A stretch of 64,000 bases of DNA, taken from assembly GCA_963924555.1 (NCBI GenBank), contig OZ004581.1, forward strand, positions 3,348,001 to 3,412,000, read 5' to 3'. The translations under genes were made by a program, and so were the position numbers. Shown piece by piece: positions 31,563-44,800 of the stretch (its first letter is position 1; each line of letters opens with the position of its first letter). The notes under the pieces were generated by a model, which was given only the letters and a program-made list of their open reading frames with translations, did not search any database and had not been told where the DNA came from. The stretch is from Crambe crambe. Its lineage: Eukaryota > Porifera > Demospongiae > Poecilosclerida > Crambeidae.

Positions 31563-34500
31563 TGCACCTATCAATATCAAGCCCCACCACCCCCCATACG
31601 GGAATATGTGGGGCAAGGTGGGGAATTGCAATTGATGTGGTTGCAATTGCCCCACCCCTGGGGACACCATTATGAAACAACCCCCCACATAATCCCCTCA
31701 CTTGGTGGGGATTTGACACCACATCATACACAAAAAAAAATTATTTTTTTTTAATAATCACTGAGAACACTTCCTACACAGGTATGTCTCAATATCTGGC
31801 TCAGAAGCAAGTTTTTCACAAGAAGAACAGTACCACAGATTACACAGGTCACAACATATCCAAAAATCAGTGTTGGATGTACTGTATTTTGATTTACATG
31901 TACCACAGTATGCCTCATCATCATCTTTATGAGACTTGTTTTTCCTTGTAAGAGCAGCTTTTGCAGCTCCCCTTCTACGATTCTCAGCCACAGTAGCCAA
32001 GTGTTCCAGCCAAATCTTGGTGTCATCTTCAGATAAGAGTACTTTCTTCACTAAATCTGGGCACACAGTTGTTATCCCTTGTTTAGAAAAACTCTCTTTG
32101 AGAACCACTGAAGGGGGCATGATAATAGATTTGACCTGATCCAGTTTTGTTGTATCAACCAGCTTGGTAATGTAATGACCACAGCAAAAATCTTTGCATG
32201 TACTACAGATACCTCCATGTGGTCTCTGTGGGTCAGGAAAAGGGAAGGGGAGATAATTTACTGTTGGTCCACCAGGATACCATGCTAATACAGTAGACTG
32301 TCCAGATTGGCAGACAGGATGTGGGCATTCTTTTTCAAAACAACACTTGAGGAAAAACAAGTATGATGTTGGTAGATTTTGTACCATATGCCTGTTTCGA
32401 ACGTCCCAAACCTTCTGAAACCGGTTATAAAGCTCAGGCTGCTGATTCTGAAGTAGCTCTTTTTGTTTCTTTGACCCTTTCAAGAAGGTATCAAGGTAGC
32501 TGGTAACACTTTGTAAGGCAGTTGAATCTGAGCCACGATACAATTTTATATCACTATCTCCACAAGGGCAACCACTCACCCGTGAAATATAAGCTGTGAT
32601 TGCTAGATTCAAATTTTCCTTCAGCTTTTCTTCATTAACATTACCAGACTCACTGTCAAGATTTGAACCAGCTAGTGTAGAGGGAATGAAAGTATTTGCA
32701 TGTCCCAGGGACAAACACCCATTTTGCAGCTCAACTCTGTTCATATATGAAGAACCACTACATCTTGTGGTAACTAGTGTTACGACTTTTGAATTGTTAA
32801 GGTGCCAATCAGTCCACCAGTACTGTACGGACTCGTGACTTGGTCCTTCGTCCCCAGCTCCATCCACACGAATGCAATCAATTGGTTTGACCTGATCACT
32901 TGTGGGGTTGTAAAAGACTGGCTTCAGCTCTGGAAGTTCTGATAGCATTTGTAGATCAGAGTAATGCTGAGCTGGGTTTTTGGTATGAATGGGTACTGCT
33001 TTCACAACACCCACACATACTTCACCAGTATTCTTAGTCCTGGTAAAATTGTAAGAGGTAGTTTGCAAAACAGAGTGATGACGATTTACATAATCAGTTC
33101 TTGTGGTCAAAACTGCAGTTCCTTGCACAGTAGGAGTTGAATATTGCTTACATGTTGTCAATGTATCTAGTCTGAATCCTGCAGCATCATCTCGGTTCAA
33201 ATTGAATACTTGTAGCCCGTTTTCATAATGTAGTTGATTTAAACCTTTGTACCATGCTGCACTCCAGTGCTTATCAGGGTTGAAGCGCAAATTGAATCCC
33301 TTTCTAGCACGTCTGGTAGTAACTTGAGCGAGTCCTTGGTACCTTTTGGCTGACAATCGTCGCTTGTTTCTGGGGATACACAATTCTACAGTTGTCCCAT
33401 ATGAAATACTTCTACCGAGTTTTGATTCCAAGTGCTTCTGTATCTTGCTGTAAGTCACTTTATCTTTGATATGTACATTTCCATCAAATGTTAAGACACC
33501 TGTACGGCGCCAAGAGTCAGCACCAACAACAAACTGAAACCCATTGGAAATTAGCTTGTCACGAGCCAGTTCTAACAGCATTTGACGCTTGCGAATCAAA
33601 GATGGCTGTTGGAGACAAAGGTCTTGGGCTGCCTTATTCATAGCTATTTGGTACTTGGACAGTGGACGTGATGTCTCTTTCTTGTATATAATTGCTAGTT
33701 CTTTTAGTGTCTCTTCTTCCATAGATGTATCTTCCATTAAGTTGACCACTTCCATTGCCTATGTAAAATCAGTCTCCTATTATGTGGATAGGCACATTCT
33801 AACCACACTCTGCCACACCCAATGGCACCACCTACACTATTTTTAAAGTACCTGAGTATCTGGAGGCTTGAGGGTCATATTTCCACAAACTGAAGCCAAA
33901 CGCAGTTGTGTACCTTCTTGCTGTACCTATAACAATAATAAGGCTTCAATGGTATATACCTGTAGCCAGTCATGAATAGCTTACATAAGTAGGTCTTGGT
34001 TCTTGTAAGTTGGCAGAACCACTACAAGAAGCACTGCAGCCAGTATCAGGTGAAAGTAAGGGGACAGCTCGAACCTTACTTTTATCAGGAATGTCATCAT
34101 TATCCAAGTCTACATATATCCCCTCCCAATCTCCAGTATTCATGATCTATACAACACAGTAAATATTATGACAGTAATTTACTTTTGAGCCAAAAATGAG
34201 CTACCCCACATAAAAGGAGTACACCCTCTAAGCTGTGATCTCATGATATCGCCCCCATGCTTTGATACACAGATTTAATATTATAATTTGGAGTACAGGT
34301 GGCTCAACTATTCAATGGCATCTTGAGTTTGAACAGCTCAAAGCAGTATTTGTAGGGCCTCAAGCTTCACCACAAAGTAGGGGCTATCTAGGTAGGACAG
34401 CAGAGGTATCTAGCTCATACCTGCAAATATACATCTTCATTACTTCTCAGGACATCAACAAATCTTTGCTTCACTTGGCTCAGTAGCTCTATTCTCCCTC

Positions 34501-34696
34501 CACTAAAGGTAACAACTCTGGCCCTGTCCCTCAAAGTCACTAAAACAGACTTGGCAGCCATTGATCTCACACCATGTGCTCGAGTCAAATGCCCCACCCT
34601 TCGGGTCAAAGTTCATGAGCAAATGTTGAAAAATCCCCACATATCCCCACCCCTTTCCCGTATGGGGGGTGGTGGGGCTTAATATTGATAGGTGCA
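31563..34696. mobile_element. DNA transposon with 40-bp TIRs, TAA duplication, PHD-finger protein
   Basis: The left end TGCACCTATCAATATCAAGC (31563 on) and the right end (34657-34696, ending GATAGGTGCA) are inverted copies over 40 bases with one difference. The flanks are TAA at 31560-31562 and 34697-34699. Subterminal DNA is rich in CCCCAC/GTGGGG words and carries a small palindrome around GGGAATTGCAATTG (31620-31665). A single four-exon gene fills the interior. Features and size (3.13 kb) are those of a cut-and-paste transposon; the superfamily is not established. Confidence 0.88.
31758..34561 (-). CDS. Putative transposase, 792 aa, PB1-like N-terminus and C-terminal PHD finger
   Basis: Exons 34561-34421, 34146-33985, 33926-33852 and 33758-31758 join in phase 0 with GT-AG borders and no internal stop. 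Residues 1-75 (VVTFSGGRIELLSQVKQRF, DVYLQIMNTGDWEGIYVDLD) look like a ubiquitin/PB1-type fold. The central region has conserved-looking acidic positions: RDD about 316-317, RVDGAGDEGPSHESVQYWW with Asp 425, and NRVELQNGCLSLGHA with Glu 469. That is a possible DDE triad, inferred from spacing only. Residues about 743-792 are a PHD finger with paired Cys and CDLCNLWYCSSC. PHD fingers bind histone H3 tails and would target chromatin. The start at 34561 was chosen for position; an in-frame ATG at 34609 is possible. The gene lies wholly between the TIRs. Confidence 0.78.
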
Positions 34697-34699
34697 TAA

Positions 34700-35509
34700 C
34701 CTGAATCTATGCAAGAACATAAATCATCATGCAGTTCTCAACCTCTGTGATAAAATAGTAGAACGAACCACTACGAATAGATAGAGATGCAAAAACAGCA
34801 TCAATATAGAAGGTGGTGAGTCTCTTTATTTTGATTAGTGCATAAAAATAGCTAATCAGTTATAATTAACTGTAACCAAAAATGCAAACTTTGACATACA
34901 GCTAGCTAGCTATCACAAATAAAATTATTATAATCACTGATACAGTTGGAGACAGCAGGTGATCTTTACTTCTGTTCATCTCTGATATTAACTCCATTCT
35001 GTACATGATTGCAACAATAGATCTCTAAGCTCTATATGGCCAGTATATCTTCACAAAAAATTAACAACTTAGTTAGCTAGCAATACTTGAGGTATGATTA
35101 GAAAGCAATAATTATTTGCATTCACTATAACTGCTATAACTTTCTCGATTCTTAGCCAAATTCAGAGAGGGAGTGGAGCAAGCGAGCTGACTCTCGGGTC
35201 ATGCATGCATTGAAATTGTCCACTTTCTCTGCTGGTATTTGAATATGCAACATTTGAGTCGCAGCGAGCAAGCGAGTAATCCTATAGGCTTTTCGAGCTG
35301 ATATTCATTTGTGCTTCAACTCCTTGTGCTACTTAGAAGATTTTGCTGTTGAGTTATGTAAGTGGCAGGCAGCTGTGAAAGCTATAGCTGTAATGCTTAC
35401 CACAAAGCACTTAGATAAAGCATGCCTACAACCACTTGGTTAAGCCTATAGTGCCAAGCTCCTAGAAATACATGAGCATTATGTATCCACTGTACTATTC
35501 ACGTACGCA
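34700..35509. other. Non-coding interval between transposon and receptor gene
   Basis: No further receptor exon or other gene was seen. Confidence 0.5.
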
Positions 35510-38500
35510 TCAGCTCTCTGTTGATCCATTAGAATTGAGAAAGTTATAATTATTAGCTATAGTGGGGCAAGGTGAATGCAAAATAGACTTAACTATTTTT
35601 ACCTCAGAAACTTCCTGTTTAAGTCCATCTTCAATAGACATGACATCAGCTGTATTGGTATTCTTAGCAGTCTTGTTCCCGTAAGTGCTGATAGCATTAT
35701 CTGCATTATGACTTGCACTATTCTGGAACACAGTTTTGCCTTCAGGATCACGAAAATATCCAATAAGCTGTGCAATAGAGATTTTAGTGAATGATATAAC
35801 TGATGATTAGGGGCAGAAGCTGTTATATTTACACTGTTCAAGCTTATACATTTACAATGAATCGTGCATATTATGCACAGCAGGGCACTATTAGTGTGGA
35901 CCTAGAAATAACAGGTCATGACCTGAGAGTCAGCTGAATCATGTAACAGCCACCCAATATTAAAATTTCTACTCTCAGGTCAACTCTAGCCATTTAGCTA
36001 GTGAGACCTCAATGATCCAGGATCTTGATGAAGCTTATTATTCTCATTGAAGTGTGGCAAATAATTCAGGATTATGTTTCCTGGGGTCTGCTGCACTAGC
36101 TACATTGCTCTTCATAAGTTTTATCCAGCTAAAGAAAAAAATCATGGACACACATCCTGTTATTCACAATTAGCTACTTTGCATTGGTGTCACATGACCC
36201 ACACAGTGCAGCACATACTTGAGCTAGCTAGTTATACCTTTTTGATTATCAAACTATAGCTACATATAGATACAGCTTACTGGAGGAATCATAACTAATC
36301 CAAGGATGGCTGTGGTGCCAATGAAGAACCCAGTGCTGAAGATGGCAGCAAAGATGTTGATGCGAGTGTCCAGTGTGTAAGTGATGACTATGATGACTGC
36401 TGTGACTATACTAGTGATATAGACTGCAGCTGCTATGTACTTGGCATCATTGAGTCCCTTAATCTTGACCTTTCTGATAGAGAAAGACAACACCAAAGCT
36501 ACAATCTGGAGGAGCATCTTGTAACCATAGAGAATCCCAAGAGTAATGGCACGACTCCTGTTGTGACAGACGTAGATGAAGTAGTTGGTGATTTTTTGAA
36601 GTTCCTACGTGCATGCATGTATATGGAAGTATATCAATGAGCTTGTAATGAATGTTTGGATAATATGAATTGATCTTCAGGCATGATTGCATACATACAG
36701 GATGGTGCTATTCAACTGTCTGTATAATTATAACTTTTATAAAAGCACTTCTAAGAATGTTGTAGCTACATGCTCTAGCAAGCTTAAAATCACTCACTCC
36801 AACAATGTCCTGGGGATTCTCAGTATGTGGTACCCTATTGGCCTCAAGGTTGCCTTTCGCTCCCTCCACAGCTGTGTAGACAGTCAAGATGATGAGGTCT
36901 ATGGCCACCAGTATCCCCACACCAAGAAATAGAACCTTATCTTTCAGGAACTGAATAAAGATTATAATAATTATTCTGATACAGGGATACTTCGGGACCC
37001 AGCATCCCAGCATTTAGCTGAATAAAGGAGTTGGAGGTCAAGAACATAAATTGTCCTTTGTTGAGAAGATTATCCCTTTTGGAGTGTCCCTTAATATCCA
37101 GCTACAGTTAATTTATCAAGCTAGCTATTTCTTGGAGGTTTCACTGCAGTAGCTACTACTATCATAGCTGTTAACCTTTTTTTTCTTCTTTGTTGGATTA
37201 TCAAATATATAAAATACACGTCCCATTTTAACAAGAATGGTTCCATAACACAGAGAATAGCCCAAGGCTGTCATCCATGGAGTCAACTGTCACAAATAAG
37301 TATAAAAATCATAATAATTATGTGTAGTATATTGAATTATAGATATTCTATTCCCCATACATTGGCCCAATACAAGGAATAACTTTCATTAAGAAAAGAC
37401 ACATTTTCACACATAATTAGTACCAAATTGAAGCACATATTGATGGAAATTAAATTTGGCGGATTGCTCTCATTCAGGTAAAGTTACAACTTGGCAGATT
37501 TAATATTGGCTGGATCGTCCTAGAGTTGGTGTCCAGATACTTTTGTAGATATGATGTCCCCTTATCACAGCTTTCGAATTAAGAGCAGCTGCTCATGCTT
37601 ACATGTGCATGCTCAATATAACATGCATGTGCATAAGCTAAGCAAGCTCGCACATGCGCCAATAAGCATGAACATACCAAAGCAGATTCAAGAAATGAAA
37701 ATTAGACTTCATGTACACTTTGAATATAGCTCATGAAAATGTATCTTTTCCCACGAGAAAATAACGTGTGAACTCACATTGCACAGTATAGTGTTGACAA
37801 CCTTGCTAGTAGTAGGAATAACAGTGATGATGATGTCCATATAGAGGATAATTGCACCTATCCCTACCAGCAAATTCAAGTTGGGGCTACTTAGGCGCAC
37901 AATTCTGCATAAAAACAACAATAATACTGGCAGCCATAACATCAAGTTGCATTTCACAGTGCATAGCAATTAATTTTATTCACACTAGCTACACAGATAA
38001 CCCACAAACAATCATAAAATTAACATTGCTGGCTAAAATTGATGTCAAATAGAAGTATTAGTATTCATTAAATTAATGTTTACTCTTACTTTTTTTCCCT
38101 ATAATAGAAGTGGAGGATGATACCAACCAAAGACAGTATGATACCAATGATGGCCAGAATCATGAAGAGTATTGAGACACCAGGTAATATGCTCACCTCT
38201 ACTTCACATGGGATGCCATCAAGAGGCACACCAGCTGCATTAAAAATTAATAATTATATTGTTATTATTGGGTATAGCACTATCAGATTGTACTCAAAGA
38301 GTTGCGATGTGAAGAGTGAAACGTGATATGATGAAACCTTGAAAGAGGACAGACTTCTCAATGAAGGACTATATATCATTGTAGGATACTGTACTCTTAC
38401 TAGCTATACAAAGTAGTCTCTAAAAAACTAATGACAATTGAGGAGTATTGGCCCCAAAAGTGCATGTATGTCGTAGAGCTAGTGGATGGGCACAGCAAGG

Positions 38501-38802
38501 TTGATTTCTTGCACAAAATTGTGTTTTTCTTTCAACCATGAAAATAATAACCCACTATAATTGTCAATACTTTGACATTCATCATACACTTTTAGTGAAC
38601 TCACAGGGAAATACTCTTTCTCTAGACTGGGAGATAAACTGTAAAGTGGTGTTCATTTCTGATTCTGCTCCTTTTATTATTTCAGCAATTCTTATAAACA
38701 CGAGTGTCTCCTCATTATTTCCTAAACATTAAGACAATGTTACTCCACAATAGATCTATGTATGTATCTGACAAATAAAAGAAAGCATGCAGAGAGGCTA
38801 TG

Positions 38803-38833
<31 letters not shown>

Positions 38834-41800
38834 CAGAAAATTATTCCCACATGTTATTATAATACCTGTATTTGACTGGTACTGGAACACATCCACTTTA
38901 TTAACAATCCTTTCTCCATTCTGATCGAATTTAATAGGACCCTGTGAAGAGTTTGTATAGTTGTATATTCATTTAACTTTGAACCTTAATCTTGACTCCA
39001 TAGGGTAAAAATAGGTTCAAACTATTAATTAAAGGTTGCTACCTCCCTTATCTTAAAACTCACTACAATTCCCCTGAAGTCAGTACTCTCCAACTGGTTA
39101 AAGACTAAGTCAAGAAATTTTGAGTTGTTGTAAGTGAAATGCTGAAGACTAAAATCACCACCAGAAAAGTTCTCATCATAACTGGCCATCTCAGCAGCTA
39201 AAGTCTCATTGGACTGCAGGACTGACATAACATAATTGAAACAACAACAATAGCAACAGTTGACAATGTATATCATTATTAATTATGACTGGAGTGTAGA
39301 CCTCTATCATGTTAGCCTCTATCATGTATATATAGCTAGCTAATACATGGCTACCAGCAATTAGTGTTCAGTAGTAATGGATTTCTTAGTTATACCAGAT
39401 AAAGTCCTATTGAGAGCTCTTCCTATAGTCCATGTTGCATCATAACATGTTTGGTAGTAGTCCAGGTAGGTGAGGTTGAAGTTAGAGCTGGTACGATACA
39501 TATCATATAATGTTTCTATCTTACTGCCATTCTGTAAAAGAAATATATGGAGTGGTTAACTATGGAACATGTATCTATAGCTGTAGCTACATGCTTCATA
39601 GCTATATACAAAGATTGAAAGAAGAGTTGACCCTAAATCTGACCCTGAGTGCCCTCAAGCATTTTAGCTATAGACTGCATGTACGTACAGTATTTTACTG
39701 CTCACAATTCCGCTGTCAGCAACAGCACTTGCATCTGTAAAGGTTGTTCCAGCTTGTCGCACAGCTAGAAAATGGAAGAGCACTTTCTTTCTCTGCTCCA
39801 ATGTGCAGTCGTATTTGTTCATCAGTTCTTCTTGTTCCTTTTTTGACCCAACCCACCAATTTTTGGCATACCAGCCCTCAAGCAAAAGGAGTGCTCTGGG
39901 GTATTTCAATCCTTGCTGGTGGGCCTGGAATACAATAGAAAGTGCCTATAAGATTATATGCAGCTACTTTATAGTTCGTATGCTGTGGTACCATTAATTT
40001 CATGGCATCAACTTGTACTTATAGGGGAATCAATTGTGAAGGTAAAATCAAACTGTTCGTATATACAAAATTAAATTTCGCAAAATACGTTTTTAAAGTT
40101 TGTGCTATTAAATCACATGCACATCAAGTTACTAAGGTTTGCAGCTGGCTATTTCTGCAAAAAATGCAAGCCATTATGATGTCAGATTCTGTTGTTCTAC
40201 CAATTCGTAATTTAATTGTGCAAGCATTGTACACAGAATCATGGTTGGGAATTCCAGTATAGCTATGTAGGTACACAGTCAGCATGCCGAATTTAAAGTG
40301 AACATGCATACACACTGCATGTGTGCACATGCATTCAAGTGCAACATAAAAATTAGCTAATAGAGCGAGACATGAAGGATGGATATGAAAAGAATTTAAT
40401 AACCTTGCATAGCAGAATTCTTGCATGGGGAGGATACATACTGAGTATGAATATCCTGGAGTTAGGATCCTGAGGAGAAAACAGCAGAATAATAATAACA
40501 ACAATACAAAGAATTTATTAATCATAGCTGATCTAATTCTCTATAATTATGCTTCCTAAAACCAAAAACAAATGATTTTTCTATTAGCTATAACTTACAA
40601 TACTTTCTGTAAAATAACATTTCTTTGTTAACATTATGTCATAACAATAATTTTCAGTTTGCTATATGTAAGCATAGCTACAAGAACAAGTAATTTTTAC
40701 AGTACTTACTGTAAAATAACATTTCTTTGTTAACATTAGCTATGTCATAACAAGTTTGTTATACGTAAGCATAGCTACAAGATTAATGCACACACTCACA
40801 AATGGTGGATCTAGTGAGTCTACACCGTCCTCAGTTTCAAAACGTCTTTCATTATAAGTAATATTGAGATCCTGAAGAAGCTGCTTCAGTCTGCCCATAG
40901 TCTAAAATAATAACACAAGATCATCATCCTACTAGCTATATGAAGGTACAGTATAATGTATATTAATGTCTAATGTTTTTCGCCAATACCATATTTCAAG
41001 TATTGCTAACCTCTACTTCAAATGCCAGTCATAATTTCTATACCTTAATGCCAGTTCCATAGCTAATAGCTAAATGTAACATTTTCCCTATACTAAATAC
41101 TGTACATGCACACTCATTGCATACTCAATGCTATAAAAAAAAAACGCGCTAATAGCCCTCTTTGGTCTTCTGTTATTAATGTAGAACATTGAATTTCCTG
41201 CCCCATTCTATAATTTCCAAGAGGGTCTTTCAAGGATAGAAAATAACTAATATAGTGTGCATGGTAGAGCCTATAGTTTGCTCAAAAGAGGTACATAAAC
41301 GTGCAGATAGTTTACTTAATAATGCATGCATGTGTTTGCTCTGTAGTTTGAAGTGTGGTACTGGAACTGGTGTTACTAAATTTTAATTTTACAATAGTAG
41401 CTAATTTTTTTCTCCACATGTGTTTTTTCCTTTGCAGGTGCAATAAGGAGTATGACTCGCTAAGCAAAATATTCTTTGCTGCATGAATTCTTGTGACATT
41501 ATTCTATATATACACTCTTAGAAACTGTACAAGTTCTTCAATGTTAACAAATACATTAATTTTGATCCTTGCCTCTGTGAATAAGTTTTCATCCTGAGTG
41601 ATAATGGCAACCCTTTTCCATCCAAATTCCTTGACGATGCCAAAGTACCCATCAGCACGATGAATAGCAGAGACACTGATTCGAAAATAACTAGGAAATT
41701 TGAGTCTTTTTGAGAGTTCATTTGATCCTGAAGCACAAGATATCTAATAAAAAAATTAAAATGTGGCATCTCCAAAAAGGACACTCTGAACATAGATGTA

Positions 41801-44800
41801 GATAAGGGGTGACTTTGGGGGCTAAAGCCCCCCTCCACATTTTAGCAATATTTTTATTTAAATTGTATGCATTCTACTACAGTATCTTTGAATTCATTAA
41901 CATTCTACATATCTGAAGCTAAATGAATGAATTGCTCTAGAAGATACATTTTTTGGCCTCCTCACTCTGTCGGAGGAGGCACATCCACCTCCTACAGCTG
42001 CTTATGCAGCCATATTGGCATGCATACTATAACCCTTAGTCCCCCCACCCTATCAAGGTTATCTACACCCCTGCTGAAGGAGGCCAAATCTTTGAACGAA
42101 GGGTAACCTCCAAAAGAGGAAACCTCAGGGAACAAAATGGTTTATTTTGATGGAGTCCCTTATTCAGACTGTACCTGTACTCTTAAAGCACCTCACTTGT
42201 GTCAAGTTATAGAAAGGTGCCAGTTCAGCGGTGGCCTCTGAAGCCACAGAACATCCTGATCCCAAAACACCAATTTTCGTTGGTGACTGCATGACATGAG
42301 TATGAAAGGCCTGCAGTGCCAGTGATCGCTTACACTGTGGAAAGATAGAAAGATTTGTATTTTTATTACAATGAGAACGCTTGCACTGTGAAAAGATAAA
42401 TTTACTCTCTGTATGGCCTCAGAACTTATAGTTAAGGAAGAGAGAGAGAAAGAGAGAGGAGGCACTTGGCAAGATGAGTAGTTTCTGTAAAGATGTTACT
42501 AAAACTAAGTGTAGTACTCTCTCTCATGATTTTTAGTGATGTGAGAACACTATTGACCTGCTTATATGCATAGAGAATATTAATTGCCAGCTTTACAGTG
42601 AGACCACACAGACATATAAGACAAAAAAAGAAAGAAAGAAAGAAAGAAAGCACAATTATTTTTGGAACAGTTTGTGTACTGTGCTGGAGGCATTATGAAA
42701 TTAATGTGTATATTATAGAGACACTCCATAAGGCACGTGAAGTGCTACCAGCTATAGCTGCAGATGTGATACGAAGAGGGTCTCGTGCAAGGTTCATATC
42801 TGTTCTGACATGTTTACTTCCTCACAGTAGCTACATGCTTCATGGGATATAAATTGGTCATGACGGTAATTATTAACACAAGTAGCTATGTACTTTATGC
42901 CAAAGGGATGAATGACCACAATCACTTTTGATTGACTAACTGGAAATCAATTACCATGAGATTGTACAAAAGCTGTGCATTGCTAATAAAAGCAAAATCT
43001 GATTAAGCATAGTTTTGTTATTTTTTTAAATAGCTATTAAAGATGCAATGTTTCCTTTAAAAATAAAATTGGTATCTTTTGTCATTTTGAGTAGAAAATT
43101 AGATCCATAATGAAACCTGGAATGATTACTGAAAGATTAGTAATAATTCTGTCATAGTCAAGCTCAGAAATATTCATTATACTACTATAACAATGAGAAT
43201 AACCTTTGATAATCAATAATACATAACCTTCCTGATTTATCAGAGAGAGTGCTAGCCATAATATTATAGTGAAATTTTTTCGTGGGTCAAAATTTTCATG
43301 GTTTTGCAAATATTGATATGTGAACCATATTTCAAAACCACAAATCCATGAAAAATTTTTACCCACGAAAATATCGTGCTATATGGTAGGTAGAGATCAG
43401 AGGTCATGAAACTCTCCTCTGCCCTTACTCTACAGATTCTAGGGAGGAATGTTTAATTATGGATAATTAGTTCGCTACACTGACTCACTGGCTAACACTT
43501 ACATCATGCGATGGCTTTGGCATTTTAAAAGTTCTACTCAAAGGGTTGTAGTACGAATGTGGCAATCAACACCTACTTCACAATGTCTGCATGAATGCTC
43601 CTTGCCTTCCTTATAATTATCACCCCACTTAACTAGCATGATACCAAGCCCATCTCTTGACAGTCCACAAGCTTAACGTGTGTATAATTGTACACACAGT
43701 TATAGTGTACCAGTGGTGAAAGCAAACTAGTAAGAATGCACGAACAAACCTCACTATTATAGTTCTTTTAGTAACTTGTTGTCTTATACAATGCACCAGA
43801 TTCAATCTAAAATCCTGGAGGAGCCATGCCCAGACCCTGTCTGAATCTATTATATCAACTCCACAACCAGTACCGATCAGAATGCTTCAACTTCAGCCTC
43901 AACGATATCTAGTCTCCAGTGTTTGAATTTCATTTTGTCAATTAAATGCAAAATTTGTAACTTCTACACAACCCATACTCAATACAATGTCCTATTATAT
44001 TTTGTCTATTACCTAGACCAGCTACTAAGCTACTACCGACACAATAATATAATTGATGATCACCAATGCTATAGTCTCGCACTTCCCACCCTGTACAGAA
44101 TCAAGTGTTCCAGACCCTATAGTCAGGGACATCAGAGATGTTTATAGCCTCGCCACTTTTGGGGACATTTCTTTTTTTTTCTTTCCTACATTGCACTGTA
44201 TATAAAGTGATTGCATGTAGTAATATGTTAACTGTACTGTTACACTGCATACAATATTATGATGAAACCTCCAATAAACTACATATAGCTACAATATGTA
44301 CGTGAACTTTAACTAACTGTGGTGATTGCATGTAGTAATACACTCAGTTACATGGCACTGTAGTGATTCATGCAGTTAACTGTTAACTGACTGTAGTGAT
44401 TACATGTTAATATACATGCCAAGTACATAACGCATAATTATAAAATGTAGAGGTGGAGGTCTGGAGAGGCTAATATTGTGTTATCCGGCATAGCCCCTCT
44501 GGCCCCATAGAATCCACTACCTATCATGCTATGATATATCTGCTTATCGAGCAGCTATAAACAATACAGTCAGCCTGCTGGTGTCCCCAGTAATGCTTGC
44601 CACAATAAAAATTGCATTAGTATACATGTAGCTATGGCCTCACCACTTCAATTTTCCTTCTGATCATCTCCACCAAAGTTATGAACAGCATGGACTGTAT
44701 TTATTTATATGAACATGCCAACATGCCAATTTAGAGAAAATGGGGGATAATGCTAGCACTATAAAGTATAGCATAACCACCATCTTGCCTTAAATTTTTG

